A stretch of DNA of 64,000 nucleotides from Shimia_B sp038528385 (GTDB lineage: Bacteria; Pseudomonadota; Alphaproteobacteria; Rhodobacterales; Rhodobacteraceae). The stretch is taken from positions 877,630 to 941,629 of the forward strand of contig JBCBET010000001.1 of the NCBI GenBank assembly GCA_038528385.1, in the 5' to 3' direction. The notes under the pieces are model-generated. The model made no database searches. It was not told the origin of the DNA and saw only the letters and a list, made by a program, of their open reading frames with translations. Shown piece by piece: positions 31,933 through 40,362 of the stretch. The translations under genes and the position numbers were made by a program. Positions within the stretch are counted from its first letter, which is position 1. Each line of letters opens with the position of its first letter.

Positions 31933-33587
31933 CTCGGGTCGCGCCAGCGGCTGACGATGGGATAGCGGCGGTCGAGCCAGAACGCGCGGTGGGTGAGCCG
32001 CGCGCCGGGCGCCGACTGGAAGCGCTTGTATTCGGAGATGTAGAGCAGGTGCTCGATCTTCTTCACCGTCTCCCGGTCGTAGCCCGCCGCCACGCAGTCC
32101 GACACGCTCGCCTCTTCGTCCACGAGCAGGGTCAGGATACCGTCGAGCACATCGTATGGCGGCAGGCTGTCCTCGTCCTTCTGGTCCGCGCGCAGCTCCG
32201 CAGAGGGGGGCTTGTCGATGATCGAGGGCGGGATGACCTCGCCTTCGGGGCCCTTCATCCAAGGCCGGTGATGGGCGTTGCGCCACCGGCACTGCTCGAA
32301 GACGCGGGTCTTGTAGAGGTCCTTGATCGGGTTGTAGCCGCCGGACATGTCGCCGTAGATCGTGGCGTAGCCCACCGCCACCTCGGACTTGTTGCCGGTC
32401 GTGAGCAACATCTCGCCGAACTTGTTCGACATCGCCATGAGCAAGAGCCCTCGGAGGCGGGACTGGATGTTCTCCTCGGTCACGTCGATATCGCACCCGT
32501 TGAAGACCGGCGCGAGCGTCTCCGTCACCGCCGCGCGGGGGCCTGCGATGGGCACCGTGTCGTAATGCACGCCGAGGCGCCGCGCGATCTCCTCGGCATC
32601 CGAGAGCGAGCCGCCGGAGGTGTATTCGGAGGGCAGCATCACGCAGCGTACATTCTCGGCGCCCAGCGCATCCACGGCGATGGTGGCCACGATGGCGCTG
32701 TCCACGCCGCCCGAAAGCCCCAGCAGCACCTTCGAGAACCCCGTCTTGCCGAGATAGTCGCGCAGCGTCTCCACCATCACACGGTAATCCTGCTCCCAGG
32801 CATCCGGATGGGGCGCGCGCGGTGCGTCGGCGATGACCCAGCCCTGGTTCGTCTGCGTGAGCTCGATCGTCTGGATCGCCTCGTCGAAGACCGGCATCCG
32901 CGCCGACAGCGCCCCGCCCGTATTGAGCGCGAAGGAGCCCCCGTCAAAGCATTGATCGTCCTGGGCCCCCACCATGTTGAGATAGACGAGCGGCAGGCCC
33001 GTCTCCGTCACCCGCGCCACCATGTGGTTCAGGCGCAGGTCGTATTTCTGCCTATGGTAGGGCGAGCCATTGGGCACGATCAGGATCTCCGCGCCGGTCT
33101 CGGCCAGCGCCTCCGACACCTCCGGGTGCCAAGCATCCTCGCAGATGGGCGTCCCGATGCGGATGCCCGCCACCTCGTAAGGCCCCTGCACCGGCCCCGG
33201 CGCATAGAGCCGCACCTCGTCGAAGACGCCATCATTCGGACGCTCCCGCTTGAGCACGCGGTGCGCGATCTGGCCGCCCTCCAGGATGAAGTAACCATTG
33301 TAGAGGAGCCCGCCCTGCCGCACCGGCCCGCCGATCCCGATGGCCGGGCCATCGGCGCAGGCGGCGGCGAGCGCGTCGATCTCCGCCAGGGCCGCCGCCG
33401 CGAAGGCGGGCTTCATGATCAGGTCCTGCGTCTGGTAGCCGGTGATGAACATCTCAGGCAGCGCGAGCATGTCGGCGCCGGCGGTCTTGGCCTCCGCCCA
33501 GGCGGCGCGGGCCTTCTTCGCATTGCCCTTCAGATCCCCCACCGTGGGGTTCAGCTGCGCCAGCGTCAGGCGAAAAGTGCGTGGCAT
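31929..33587 (-). CDS. nadE: NAD+ synthase (glutamine-hydrolysing)
   Basis: A 552-residue two-domain enzyme making NAD+ from deamido-NAD with glutamine. N-terminal nitrilase-type glutaminase (~1-250) with the Glu-Lys-Cys triad in LALPEMFITGY (E ~46), LKRERPNDGVF (K ~113) and TPICEDAWHPEV (C ~149). C-terminal synthetase domain (~275-552) with the PP-loop LLGLSGGVDSAIVATIAVDALG and later TGNKSEVAVGYATIYGDMSGGYNPIKDLYKT. ATG at 33587 follows AAGGAGG. Together with nadD it covers the last two steps of NAD synthesis, though they are not adjacent. Confidence 0.95.
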   Translation of the reverse strand: MPRTFRLTLAQLNPTVGDLKGNAKKARAAWAEAKTAGADMLALPEMFITGYQTQDLIMKPAFAAAALAEIDALAAACADGPAIGIGGPVRQGGLLYNGYFILEGGQIAHRVLKRERPNDGVFDEVRLYAPGPVQGPYEVAGIRIGTPICEDAWHPEVSEALAETGAEILIVPNGSPYHRQKYDLRLNHMVARVTETGLPLVYLNMVGAQDDQCFDGGSFALNTGGALSARMPVFDEAIQTIELTQTNQGWVIADAPRAPHPDAWEQDYRVMVETLRDYLGKTGFSKVLLGLSGGVDSAIVATIAVDALGAENVRCVMLPSEYTSGGSLSDAEEIARRLGVHYDTVPIAGPRAAVTETLAPVFNGCDIDVTEENIQSRLRGLLLMAMSNKFGEMLLTTGNKSEVAVGYATIYGDMSGGYNPIKDLYKTRVFEQCRWRNAHHRPWMKGPEGEVIPPSIIDKPPSAELRADQKDEDSLPPYDVLDGILTLLVDEEASVSDCVAAGYDRETVKKIEHLLYISEYKRFQSAPGARLTHRAFWLDRRYPIVSRWRDPS

Positions 33588-33816
33588 CCGTGCCTCCTTG
33601 GCGGGATTGTCCCCATGTCGCGCGCCGTGCCTAGCGCGCGGCGCCGCCATGCGAAAGCCTGCCCGCGACGATCACGAGATAGATATGGGTGTTGTCTGCG
33701 CGGGCCACCTCAATTAGCGTTTGGTCGCATGGGTCCACGGGGGCCGCGTGCACGGAGCCCGGGCGAACGCGGGCCGGCGGCGCTGCGGTGGTGGGCCGAG
33801 GAGTGGGGAAAACACG

Positions 33817-35262
33817 ATGCAGTTTGCCTGGTGCGCAGCGGGCGCTTTGGCGCTGAGCCTTTCGGCGGGACCGGCCCTCGCGCAGTCCACCGCGACGAAG
33901 CAATTCGACGATGGCGGCGTCTACGAGGGCGAGTTCCGCAACGGTCTCCAGCACGGTCAGGGCACTTACCGCCTGCCCAGCGGCTACGAATATACCGGCG
34001 AATGGGTGGACGGCGAAATCCGCGGGCAAGGCACAGCGCGCTTTCCCAACGGCTCGGTCTATGTGGGTGAGTTTGCCCTGGGCAAGCCCAGCGGCCAGGG
34101 CCGGATCACATTCGCCGATGGCGGCACCTACGAGGGCACCTGGGCAGACGGCAAGATCACCGGAGAGGGCGTGGCGCTCTACGCCAACGGCGTCCGGTAC
34201 GAGGGCGGCTTCCGCGAGGCGATGCACCACGGCACCGGCACGATGGAGACGCCGGAAGGCTATACTTACGTCGGCGGCTGGGTCAACGGCGTCAAGGAAG
34301 GCGAGGGCCGCATCACCTATCCCGACGGCGCCATCTACGAGGGCGACATGCTGCGCGGCGTGCGCGATGGCGAGGGCAAGCTCACCATGCCCGACGGCCT
34401 CATCTACGAGGGACTCTGGGAGAACGGCGACATCAACGGCACGGGCCGCCTGACGCAGCCCAACGGCGATGTCTACGAGGGCGAGCTCACCGCCGGCCGC
34501 CGCGAGGGCCAGGGAAGGGTGACCTACGCCAACGGCGACACCTACGAGGGCGCCTTCGCGGGCGATCTGCGCCACGGCCAGGGCACGTTCCGCGGCACCG
34601 ACGGCTATGTCTACGTGGGCAGCTGGATCGAGGGCCGCGTGGAGGGCGTGGGCGAAGTGACCTACCCCGACGGGTCCGTCTATACCGGCGAATTCGCCGA
34701 GGACGTGGCCCATGGTTTCGGCAAGATCGTCTATCCCGACGGCTCCTCCTATGAGGGCAGCTGGGCGGACGGCGTCATCGAAGGCCAGGGCATCGCCACC
34801 TACGCCAACGGCGTCGTCTACGAAGGCAGCTTCCGCAACGCGCTCAACCACGGGCAGGGGGTCATGACCTATGCCGATGGCTACCGCTACGACGGCGCCT
34901 GGGTCGACGGCCAGCGCGAGGGCGAAGGCACCGCGACCTACGCCGACGGCACGGTCTACGAGGGCACCTTCCTCGCCGGGCAGCGCCACGGAGAGGGCCG
35001 CATCGTCATGCCCGACGGCTTCCGCTACGAGGGCGCCTGGGCCGTGGGCGAGATCGACGGCGAAGGCGTGGCCACCTACGCCAACGGCGATGTCTACGAG
35101 GGGATGTTCCGCAACGGCCGCCGCCAGGGCGAGGGCACCATGCGCTACGCCAACGGCGACCGGGCCACGGGCACCTGGGAGGACGGCGCCCTGAGCGAGG
35201 CCCGCGAGATCGTCATCGAGGGCGAGACCGATGAGGCGACCGGCGACCCCACCGACGGTTGA
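33817..35262 (+). CDS. Secreted MORN-repeat protein
   Basis: A 481-residue exported protein. Signal peptide MQFAWCAAGALALSLSAGPALA, then 18 clear MORN repeats and one degenerate unit (residues ~30-460), each 23 residues with the YxGxWxxGxxxGxG pattern, for example VYEGEFRNGLQHGQG and RYEGAWAVGEIDGEG. The last unit has ATGTW instead of YEGxW. The tail is acidic (EGETDEATGDPTDG). MORN repeats form an extended beta-ladder used as a membrane- or protein-binding spacer; an exported, MORN-only protein is a candidate surface or periplasmic scaffold. No enzyme domain is attached. GAGGAG precedes the ATG by 13 bases. Confidence 0.92.
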   Translation: MQFAWCAAGALALSLSAGPALAQSTATKQFDDGGVYEGEFRNGLQHGQGTYRLPSGYEYTGEWVDGEIRGQGTARFPNGSVYVGEFALGKPSGQGRITFADGGTYEGTWADGKITGEGVALYANGVRYEGGFREAMHHGTGTMETPEGYTYVGGWVNGVKEGEGRITYPDGAIYEGDMLRGVRDGEGKLTMPDGLIYEGLWENGDINGTGRLTQPNGDVYEGELTAGRREGQGRVTYANGDTYEGAFAGDLRHGQGTFRGTDGYVYVGSWIEGRVEGVGEVTYPDGSVYTGEFAEDVAHGFGKIVYPDGSSYEGSWADGVIEGQGIATYANGVVYEGSFRNALNHGQGVMTYADGYRYDGAWVDGQREGEGTATYADGTVYEGTFLAGQRHGEGRIVMPDGFRYEGAWAVGEIDGEGVATYANGDVYEGMFRNGRRQGEGTMRYANGDRATGTWEDGALSEAREIVIEGETDEATGDPTDG

Positions 35263-35303
35263 TCGATGATGGATGACCCCTGGGAGCTGACGGCTGACGC
35301 CCG

Positions 35304-35963
35304 CTACCAGGGGATCGCCGCACCCTTCCAGTCGTAGAAACTGCCGCTTTCCTCGGCGCCGCGCGCGAAAAGAACGTCCACGAGGTGCCGCGCGCTCTCG
35401 GCAGGGGCGAGCTTGTCGTGGCCCGAATATCCCTCCGTGAAGGCCGTGGCCACCGTGCCGGGATGGAGCGCCACGAGCCGCGCCTCTCCATGGGTCCGGG
35501 CCAGCTCCACCGCCGCGCCGTGGACGACCTGGTTGAGCGCGGCCTTCGCGGCGCGGTAGGAATACCACCCGCCCAGCCTGTTGTCCCCGATGGAGCCCAC
35601 CCGCGCCGAGAGCACCCCGCAATAGCTCGCCCCCTCCCGCGGCAGAAGCTGCGGCAGATGGCGCAGGATGAGCGCGGGCCCGATCGCGTTCACGCGGAAC
35701 TGGTCCGCCATCGCCTCCGCGGTCAGCGCCTTCAGCGCCTTCTCCGGCCCCTGCCCCGCCCCGTCGAGCTTGCCCGTGGCCACCATCACCACATCGAAGG
35801 TCCCGAGGCCCGACAGCGCCGCCTCCACCGCGTCCGGCTTCGTGACATCGAATCCGTCCTGGCGGCGCGAGAGCCCGGTGACCCGGAGCCCGCGCCCCTC
35901 GAGCTCCGCCACGAGGGCCGCCCCGATCCCGCCAGAGGCGCCTAATACAAGTGCTTTTTCCAT
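35304..35963 (-). CDS. SDR family oxidoreductase (C-factor-like)
   Basis: A 219-residue short-chain dehydrogenase. Cofactor motif LGASGGIGAAL at residues 7-17 (GxxGGIG), LSRRQDGFDVTKPD after strand 2, VATGKL near 65 in place of the usual NNAG, SARVGSIGD (catalytic Ser) and YSYRAAKAALNQ (YxxxK at ~153-157). The short length, missing NNAG and ending place it near CsgA/C-factor-like SDRs. Substrate unknown. Convergent with the MORN gene (41-base gap) and divergent from the propeller gene. Confidence 0.87.
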   Translation of the reverse strand: MEKALVLGASGGIGAALVAELEGRGLRVTGLSRRQDGFDVTKPDAVEAALSGLGTFDVVMVATGKLDGAGQGPEKALKALTAEAMADQFRVNAIGPALILRHLPQLLPREGASYCGVLSARVGSIGDNRLGGWYSYRAAKAALNQVVHGAAVELARTHGEARLVALHPGTVATAFTEGYSGHDKLAPAESARHLVDVLFARGAEESGSFYDWKGAAIPW

Positions 35964-36187
35964 GGCCGCCGACCTAGGGCGCGCGCCAGGCGGTGCAAAT
36001 CACGCGGTCCGCCTCCCCCCTCCTGACAAACGCGCCCCGAGGACCGGCACCACCAGGACGTCGGGATCCCCCCTTCTTTGTGCCCCGTACTTCCCCCGGA
36101 GGGCCGCCGGAGGCATCCCGATACCGCCCGGCAGGACAGGAGGCTGGGACGGCTTGCCCCGACCCTCGGCCGCGCCACTTTCTTTCC

Positions 36188-36943
36188 ATGCGGTGCGCGT
36201 TTTTCCTCCTCCTTTGGCTTGCCACCCCGGCCACGGCGCTGGAGCTCTTCCACCGCGAAACGATCCCCATGAACCGCCCCTCCTCGCTCGCCTTCGATCC
36301 CGCGCTCTGCGGTCTCTGGATCGCCAATGAAGGACGGCAGGTCGCCTTCCTGAGCGCGAGCGGCGAGATCACGCGCCGCATCGACATCGGCTTCTCCGCG
36401 AAGGCCGTGGCGTCGGACGGCACGGACCTCATCCTCGTCGACCGTGCCGGGACCTTCCTCGACCTCGACCAGCGGACCGAGGAGAGCGGCGGGCCCTACC
36501 GCTTGGCCGGGCGCAACTGGGACATCGAGGGTATGGTCGTGGGTCCGGGCGCCACGCGGACCTTCGTGCGCGACGAGGACGCGCGTCTCTGGCGGACCGA
36601 TCTGGGCGGCAACCTGCTCTGGTCGGTCGACGGCTTCGCCCTCACGCCGCCCATGGTGGAGCCGCAGGGCATCGCCATCGACCGGCGCACCGGCGCGATC
36701 TTCGTCGTCGATGACCGGGAGGGCTCGAACAGCCTCTTCGAATTCACCCCGGACGGCGCGTTCGTGGCGCGGGTGTCGCTGGCGCCCTGGGGCACGGATC
36801 CCGAAGGCCTCGCCATCCAGGCCGATACCGGCACGCTCTGGATCGGCTTCGACAGCGACGCGCGGCTCGCCGTCTTCGACTACCTCCCCACCCAGCGCGC
36901 GGAGAGCGCCGAGGCGACCTCCGATGCCTGCGTGATGTTCTGA
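36188..36943 (+). CDS. Exported beta-propeller-like (SdiA-regulated/esterase-like) protein
   Basis: A 251-residue protein with a signal peptide (MRCAFFLLLWLATPATA). The mature part has repeating strand-turn units: SSLAFDPALCGLWIANEG, DGTDLILVDRAG, NWDIEGMVVGPG, MVEPQGIAIDRRTGAIFVVDDREG, DPEGLAIQADTGTLWIGFDSDARL. The EGxxIDxxTGxxFVVDD type repeats are typical of SdiA-regulated / phytase-like propellers. A Cys in ALCGLW and one in SDACVMF may pair. Function unknown. The upstream 220 bases contain no gene. Confidence 0.75.
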   Translation: MRCAFFLLLWLATPATALELFHRETIPMNRPSSLAFDPALCGLWIANEGRQVAFLSASGEITRRIDIGFSAKAVASDGTDLILVDRAGTFLDLDQRTEESGGPYRLAGRNWDIEGMVVGPGATRTFVRDEDARLWRTDLGGNLLWSVDGFALTPPMVEPQGIAIDRRTGAIFVVDDREGSNSLFEFTPDGAFVARVSLAPWGTDPEGLAIQADTGTLWIGFDSDARLAVFDYLPTQRAESAEATSDACVMF

Positions 36944-36986
36944 GAAACCCCTTCACACGGGGGCGGCGCCGTGTATGGTGCCGTCC

Positions 36987-37043
36987 ATGACCACCGCGAC
37001 GCACAGCGCCGCCCGCCTGGGCCTTCTCCTTAGCCGCTCCTGA
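36987..37043 (+). CDS. Putative leucine leader peptide upstream of the cupin-leuA genes
   Basis: An 18-codon frame, MTTATHSAARLGLLLSRS, with four Leu among five codons (L-G-L-L-L) just before its stop. It lies 70 bases before the cupin gene and about 440 bases before the leuA start, in an otherwise empty region, and its last codons are inside a hairpin arm. Leu-rich leaders controlling leuA by attenuation are established for alphaproteobacteria, so the role is likely. No strong ribosome site is seen. Confidence 0.6.
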   Translation: MTTATHSAARLGLLLSRS

Positions 37044-37072
37044 GCGTGCCATTCGGCGCGACCGCTCAGGAG
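37037..37072 (+). promoter_or_regulatory. Hairpin overlapping the leader peptide stop
   Basis: Perfect 10-bp arms CTCCTGAGCG (37037-37046) and CGCTCAGGAG (37063-37072); the loop contains a small inner stem GCC/GGC. The first arm includes the leader's UGA. No U run follows, and an alternative stem GGCGC (37055-37059) / GCGCC (37079-37083) would compete with it, as expected for an attenuator or a translation-coupled RNA switch. Confidence 0.55.
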
Positions 37073-37113
37073 TGACCAGCGCCGCGTTGAGACCCCCAGC
37101 ACAGACCAGATCC

Positions 37114-37470
37114 ATGAAAGCCATCAACCTCGCCGAGAAGCTCGCGCTCTTCGACACCCATTGGGACCCGAAAGTCGTGGCCGCCTACAACGGCAACGAC
37201 GTCATGGTCGTGAAGTTCAAGGGCGCGTTTCCCTTCCACAAGCACGACCGGACGGACGACTTCTTCCTCGTGCTCGAGGGCGAGATGGAGATGGACCGCG
37301 AGGACGGCCCGCCCGTCCGCGTGGGCCCCGGCGAGCTCATCGTCGTGCCCGCGGGCACCGTGCACCGCCCCCGCGCGGTGGACGAGGTGAAGGTCTTGCT
37401 GATCGAGCCGAAAGGCGAACCCAATTCCGGCGACAGCGGCGCACCGCCCGCGCCGAAGGACCATATCTAG
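37114..37470 (+). CDS. Cupin domain-containing protein
   Basis: A 118-residue single cupin. Metal-site motif 1: FPFHKHDRTDDFFLVLEGEMEM (HxH, then E) at about 40-61; motif 2: PGELIVVPAGTVHRP (H near 84) at ~72-86. Such small cupins are typically metal-dependent isomerases, dioxygenases or binding proteins; specificity unknown. It lies between the leader peptide and leuA, 10 bases before the leuA start, so it is probably under the same leucine control, a link that could give a clue to its role. Confidence 0.85.
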   Translation: MKAINLAEKLALFDTHWDPKVVAAYNGNDVMVVKFKGAFPFHKHDRTDDFFLVLEGEMEMDREDGPPVRVGPGELIVVPAGTVHRPRAVDEVKVLLIEPKGEPNSGDSGAPPAPKDHI

Positions 37471-37480
37471 GACGACCGCC

Positions 37481-39067
37481 ATGACCGACCGAGTTCCGCC
37501 CGAGGCGCACAAAGCCAAAGTCGTGATCTTCGACACCACGCTGCGCGACGGGGAGCAATCCCCCGGCGCCACCATGACCCATGACGAAAAGCTCGAGATC
37601 GCCGAGATGCTCGACGAGATGGGCGTGGACATCATCGAGGCGGGCTTTCCCATCGCCTCCGAAGGCGATTTCGCCGCCGTGAGCGAGATCGCCGAGCGGT
37701 CGAAACGGGCCACGATCTGCGGGCTCGCGCGGGCGAACCTGAAGGATATCGATCGCTGCTGGGAGGCCGTGCGCCACGCGACTTCCCCGCGCATCCATAC
37801 CTTCATCGGCACCTCGCCGCTCCACCGCGCGATCCCGAACCTCACGCAGGACGAGATGGCCGAGCGCATCCACGAGACGGTCACCCATGCCCGCAACCTC
37901 TGCGACAACGTGCAATGGTCGCCCATGGACGCCACGCGCACGGAATGGGACTACCTCAAGCGCGTGGTGGAAATCGCCATCGCGGCGGGGGCGACCACGA
38001 TCAACATACCCGACACGGTGGGCTACACCGCGCCGGTCGAGAGCGCGGACCTCATCCGCCGCCTCATCGCGGACTGCGCGGGCGGGGAGGACGTGGTCTT
38101 CGCCACCCATTGCCACAACGATCTGGGCATGGCGACGGCCAACTCCCTCGCCGCCGTGGAAGGCGGCGCGCGCCAGATCGAGTGCACGATCAACGGGCTC
38201 GGCGAACGCGCGGGCAACACCGCGCTCGAGGAGGTCGTGATGGCGCTCCGCACGCGCGGGGACATCCTGCCCTACCGCACGGGCGTCGACACGACCAAGA
38301 TCATGGCCGTGAGCCGCCGGGTGGCGTCGGCTTCGGGCTTCGACGTGCAGTTCAACAAGGCCATCGTGGGCAAGAACGCTTTTGCCCATGAAAGCGGCAT
38401 CCATCAGGACGGAATGCTCAAGAACCGCGAGAATTTCGAGATCATGCGGCCGGAGGATATCGGACTCGCGGGCACCTCGCTGCCGCTCGGCAAGCATTCG
38501 GGGCGCGCGGCGCTCCGCGACAAGATGGAGAAGCTCGGCTATCCCATGGAGGCCAACCAGCTCGCCGATCTCTTCGTGCGCTTCAAGGACCTCGCCGACC
38601 GCAAGAAGGAGGTGGAGGACGACGACCTCATCGCGCTGATGAAGGACGAGCTCGCCGAGGACCAGAACGAGCACATGCAGATCAAGTCGCTGAAGGTCGT
38701 CTGCGGCACCGAAGGGCCCCAGCGCGCGGAGCTGGAGATGGTGATGGAGGGCGCGCTGCGCGCCGCCACGGCCACGGGCGACGGCCCGGTGGACGCGACC
38801 TTCAATGCGGTGAAGGCGCTCTTCGATCACGGCGCGCGGCTCGATCTCTACCAGGTGCACGCCGTCACCCAGGGCACCGATGCCCAGGCCACCGTGAGCG
38901 TGCGCATGATCGACGACGAGGGCCGCGTGGCCACGGGCCAGTCGGCGGACACCGACACGGTGGTCGCGTCCGCCAAGGCCTACGTGAACGCGCTCAACCG
39001 CCTCATCGCGCGCCGGGAGCGGGAGGGCTCCGACATAAAGATGGTCAGCTACAAGGACGCCGGCTGA
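37481..39067 (+). CDS. leuA: 2-isopropylmalate synthase
   Basis: A 528-residue enzyme joining acetyl-CoA and 2-oxoisovalerate, first committed step of leucine synthesis. N-terminal TIM barrel: FDTTLRDGEQSPGATM (residues ~11-26) and HCHNDLGMATANSLAAVEGGARQIECTINGLGERAGN (~207-243) with metal ligands. C-terminal LeuA dimerisation/regulatory domain from ~395 (LKVVCGTEGPQRAELEM) mediates leucine feedback. The SGIHQDGMLK block near 304 is typical. Preceded by the cupin gene and a leucine leader, so transcription is probably leucine-controlled. Confidence 0.95.
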   Translation: MTDRVPPEAHKAKVVIFDTTLRDGEQSPGATMTHDEKLEIAEMLDEMGVDIIEAGFPIASEGDFAAVSEIAERSKRATICGLARANLKDIDRCWEAVRHATSPRIHTFIGTSPLHRAIPNLTQDEMAERIHETVTHARNLCDNVQWSPMDATRTEWDYLKRVVEIAIAAGATTINIPDTVGYTAPVESADLIRRLIADCAGGEDVVFATHCHNDLGMATANSLAAVEGGARQIECTINGLGERAGNTALEEVVMALRTRGDILPYRTGVDTTKIMAVSRRVASASGFDVQFNKAIVGKNAFAHESGIHQDGMLKNRENFEIMRPEDIGLAGTSLPLGKHSGRAALRDKMEKLGYPMEANQLADLFVRFKDLADRKKEVEDDDLIALMKDELAEDQNEHMQIKSLKVVCGTEGPQRAELEMVMEGALRAATATGDGPVDATFNAVKALFDHGARLDLYQVHAVTQGTDAQATVSVRMIDDEGRVATGQSADTDTVVASAKAYVNALNRLIARREREGSDIKMVSYKDAG

Positions 39068-39105
39068 GCCGAGCGAGCACCAACACGCCCCAGACGGGCC
39101 TTCCC

Positions 39106-40176
39106 TCACATGGCGTGGGGGCGGAGGGCGTCCACTTCGGGTCTGTATGGCTCCGCGCCCTCGGGCAGCTCGGGCACGATGACGGCATCCTTGTAGCGCA
39201 GCTGGCGCCAGAGCACCGGCAAAAGCCGACGATAGGCGGCCCCGATCGAGGGGTCGGGCGCGGGATGGTCGTGCTTCACCAGCTCGTGGAGCGCGGGCAG
39301 GTGGTAGTAGGGCACCATGGTGAACATATGGTGCTCGAGGTGGTAGTTCATGTTGAGGTAGAGAAAGCGGTTCACCGGGTTCATGAGCACGGTGCGCGTG
39401 TTGAGCCTGTGATCCGTCACGTTCTCGGCCAGTCCCAGATGCTGGAGCGTGCCGGTCATGACCATGTGCCAGGCCCCGTAGAGACGCGGCCCGCCAATGA
39501 GCAGCAGCGGCACCCAGCTCTGAAACGCCAGGCCCGCGAGCCCTGTCGCCGCGAAGATCGCCACCCAGATGCGCGCCACGCGGATCACCGCCGCGCGCTC
39601 CTCAGGCTTCACATAGGTCTCCTCCTCCGGGTGCAGCCGCCCGGAGGCATGGAGCGCGAGCCGCCGCAGATGGTCCCGGAGATACGGCAGCCCCACGAGA
39701 TTGAGCAAAAGCCGCCCCAGATCCGGCGGGCGCATCTGCTGGATCTCGGGATCGCGGCCCACCACGATCGTATCGGTGTGATGCCGCACGTGGGAGAACC
39801 GCCAAACCACCGGGTTCCGGATCAGCATGAAGCTGGCGATATGGTAGATCACCTGGTTCATCCACGCCGTCCTGAACGCCGTGCGGTGCCCGCATTCGTG
39901 CCAGCGCGCATCCGAGCCCGACCCGTAGAGCACCCCGTAGGCGAGCCAGAACGGCAGCGCCCACCACGACGGCATGAGCCAGATCGCCACCCCGGCACAG
40001 CCCGCCATGAGCCCGAGCCAGAGCGCCGCGTCACGCCCGGCACGCGCATCCGATTTCCGCGTGAGCGGCTTCAACTGCCCGGGGTCCACTTTGGTGCGGT
40101 ACCAGCGCGGCGATTTCAGACCCGCCGCCTCCGCCGCCTCGGTGGTGCGGGATGTGAGCGTGTAGTCGTCGAGCAT
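39106..40176 (-). CDS. Fatty acid desaturase
   Basis: A 356-residue membrane di-iron enzyme. Three His boxes: WHECGH (~92-97, HxxxH), HVRHH (~129-133) and HLEHH (~273-277). Four hydrophobic helices, including WWALPFWLAYGVLYG and IWVAIFAATGLAGLAFQSW. The N-terminal region SRTTEAAEAAGLKSPRWYRTKVDPGQLKPL is cytosolic. Members desaturate acyl lipids or hydroxylate carotenoids; which substrate is not clear. Convergent with leuA (38-base gap). Confidence 0.88.
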   Translation of the reverse strand: MLDDYTLTSRTTEAAEAAGLKSPRWYRTKVDPGQLKPLTRKSDARAGRDAALWLGLMAGCAGVAIWLMPSWWALPFWLAYGVLYGSGSDARWHECGHRTAFRTAWMNQVIYHIASFMLIRNPVVWRFSHVRHHTDTIVVGRDPEIQQMRPPDLGRLLLNLVGLPYLRDHLRRLALHASGRLHPEEETYVKPEERAAVIRVARIWVAIFAATGLAGLAFQSWVPLLLIGGPRLYGAWHMVMTGTLQHLGLAENVTDHRLNTRTVLMNPVNRFLYLNMNYHLEHHMFTMVPYYHLPALHELVKHDHPAPDPSIGAAYRRLLPVLWRQLRYKDAVIVPELPEGAEPYRPEVDALRPHAM

Positions 40177-40362
40177 GGCACGACGGTACGCGGCGCACGC
40201 GTTAAGTCAATTCAAACCAACTGTGCCCAAGGATGCGCACGGCCTTGCCCAGAAGCCCGCGATTCACCATTCCGGCCCTTTCCCCTTCTCGCGGCCAGCC
40301 CTATAAGCGCGCCACCCGTCGCATGGGGAGTCGGCGGGCAAAAACACTGAGGATGAGCAGCA

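Noticed and set aside
31989..34070. Very long open frame antisense to nadE and the intergenic region
   Set aside because: It mirrors the codon structure of nadE on the other strand, is His/Arg/Leu-rich without any domain, and such shadows are expected in GC-rich DNA.
33900..35200. CRISPR-like regular repeat
   Set aside because: The 69-base periodicity is coding MORN repeat without conserved repeat/spacer structure; no cas genes in the window.
33631..35622. Long frame antisense to the MORN gene with regular repeats
   Set aside because: The repeats simply reflect the 69-base MORN periodicity on the opposite strand.
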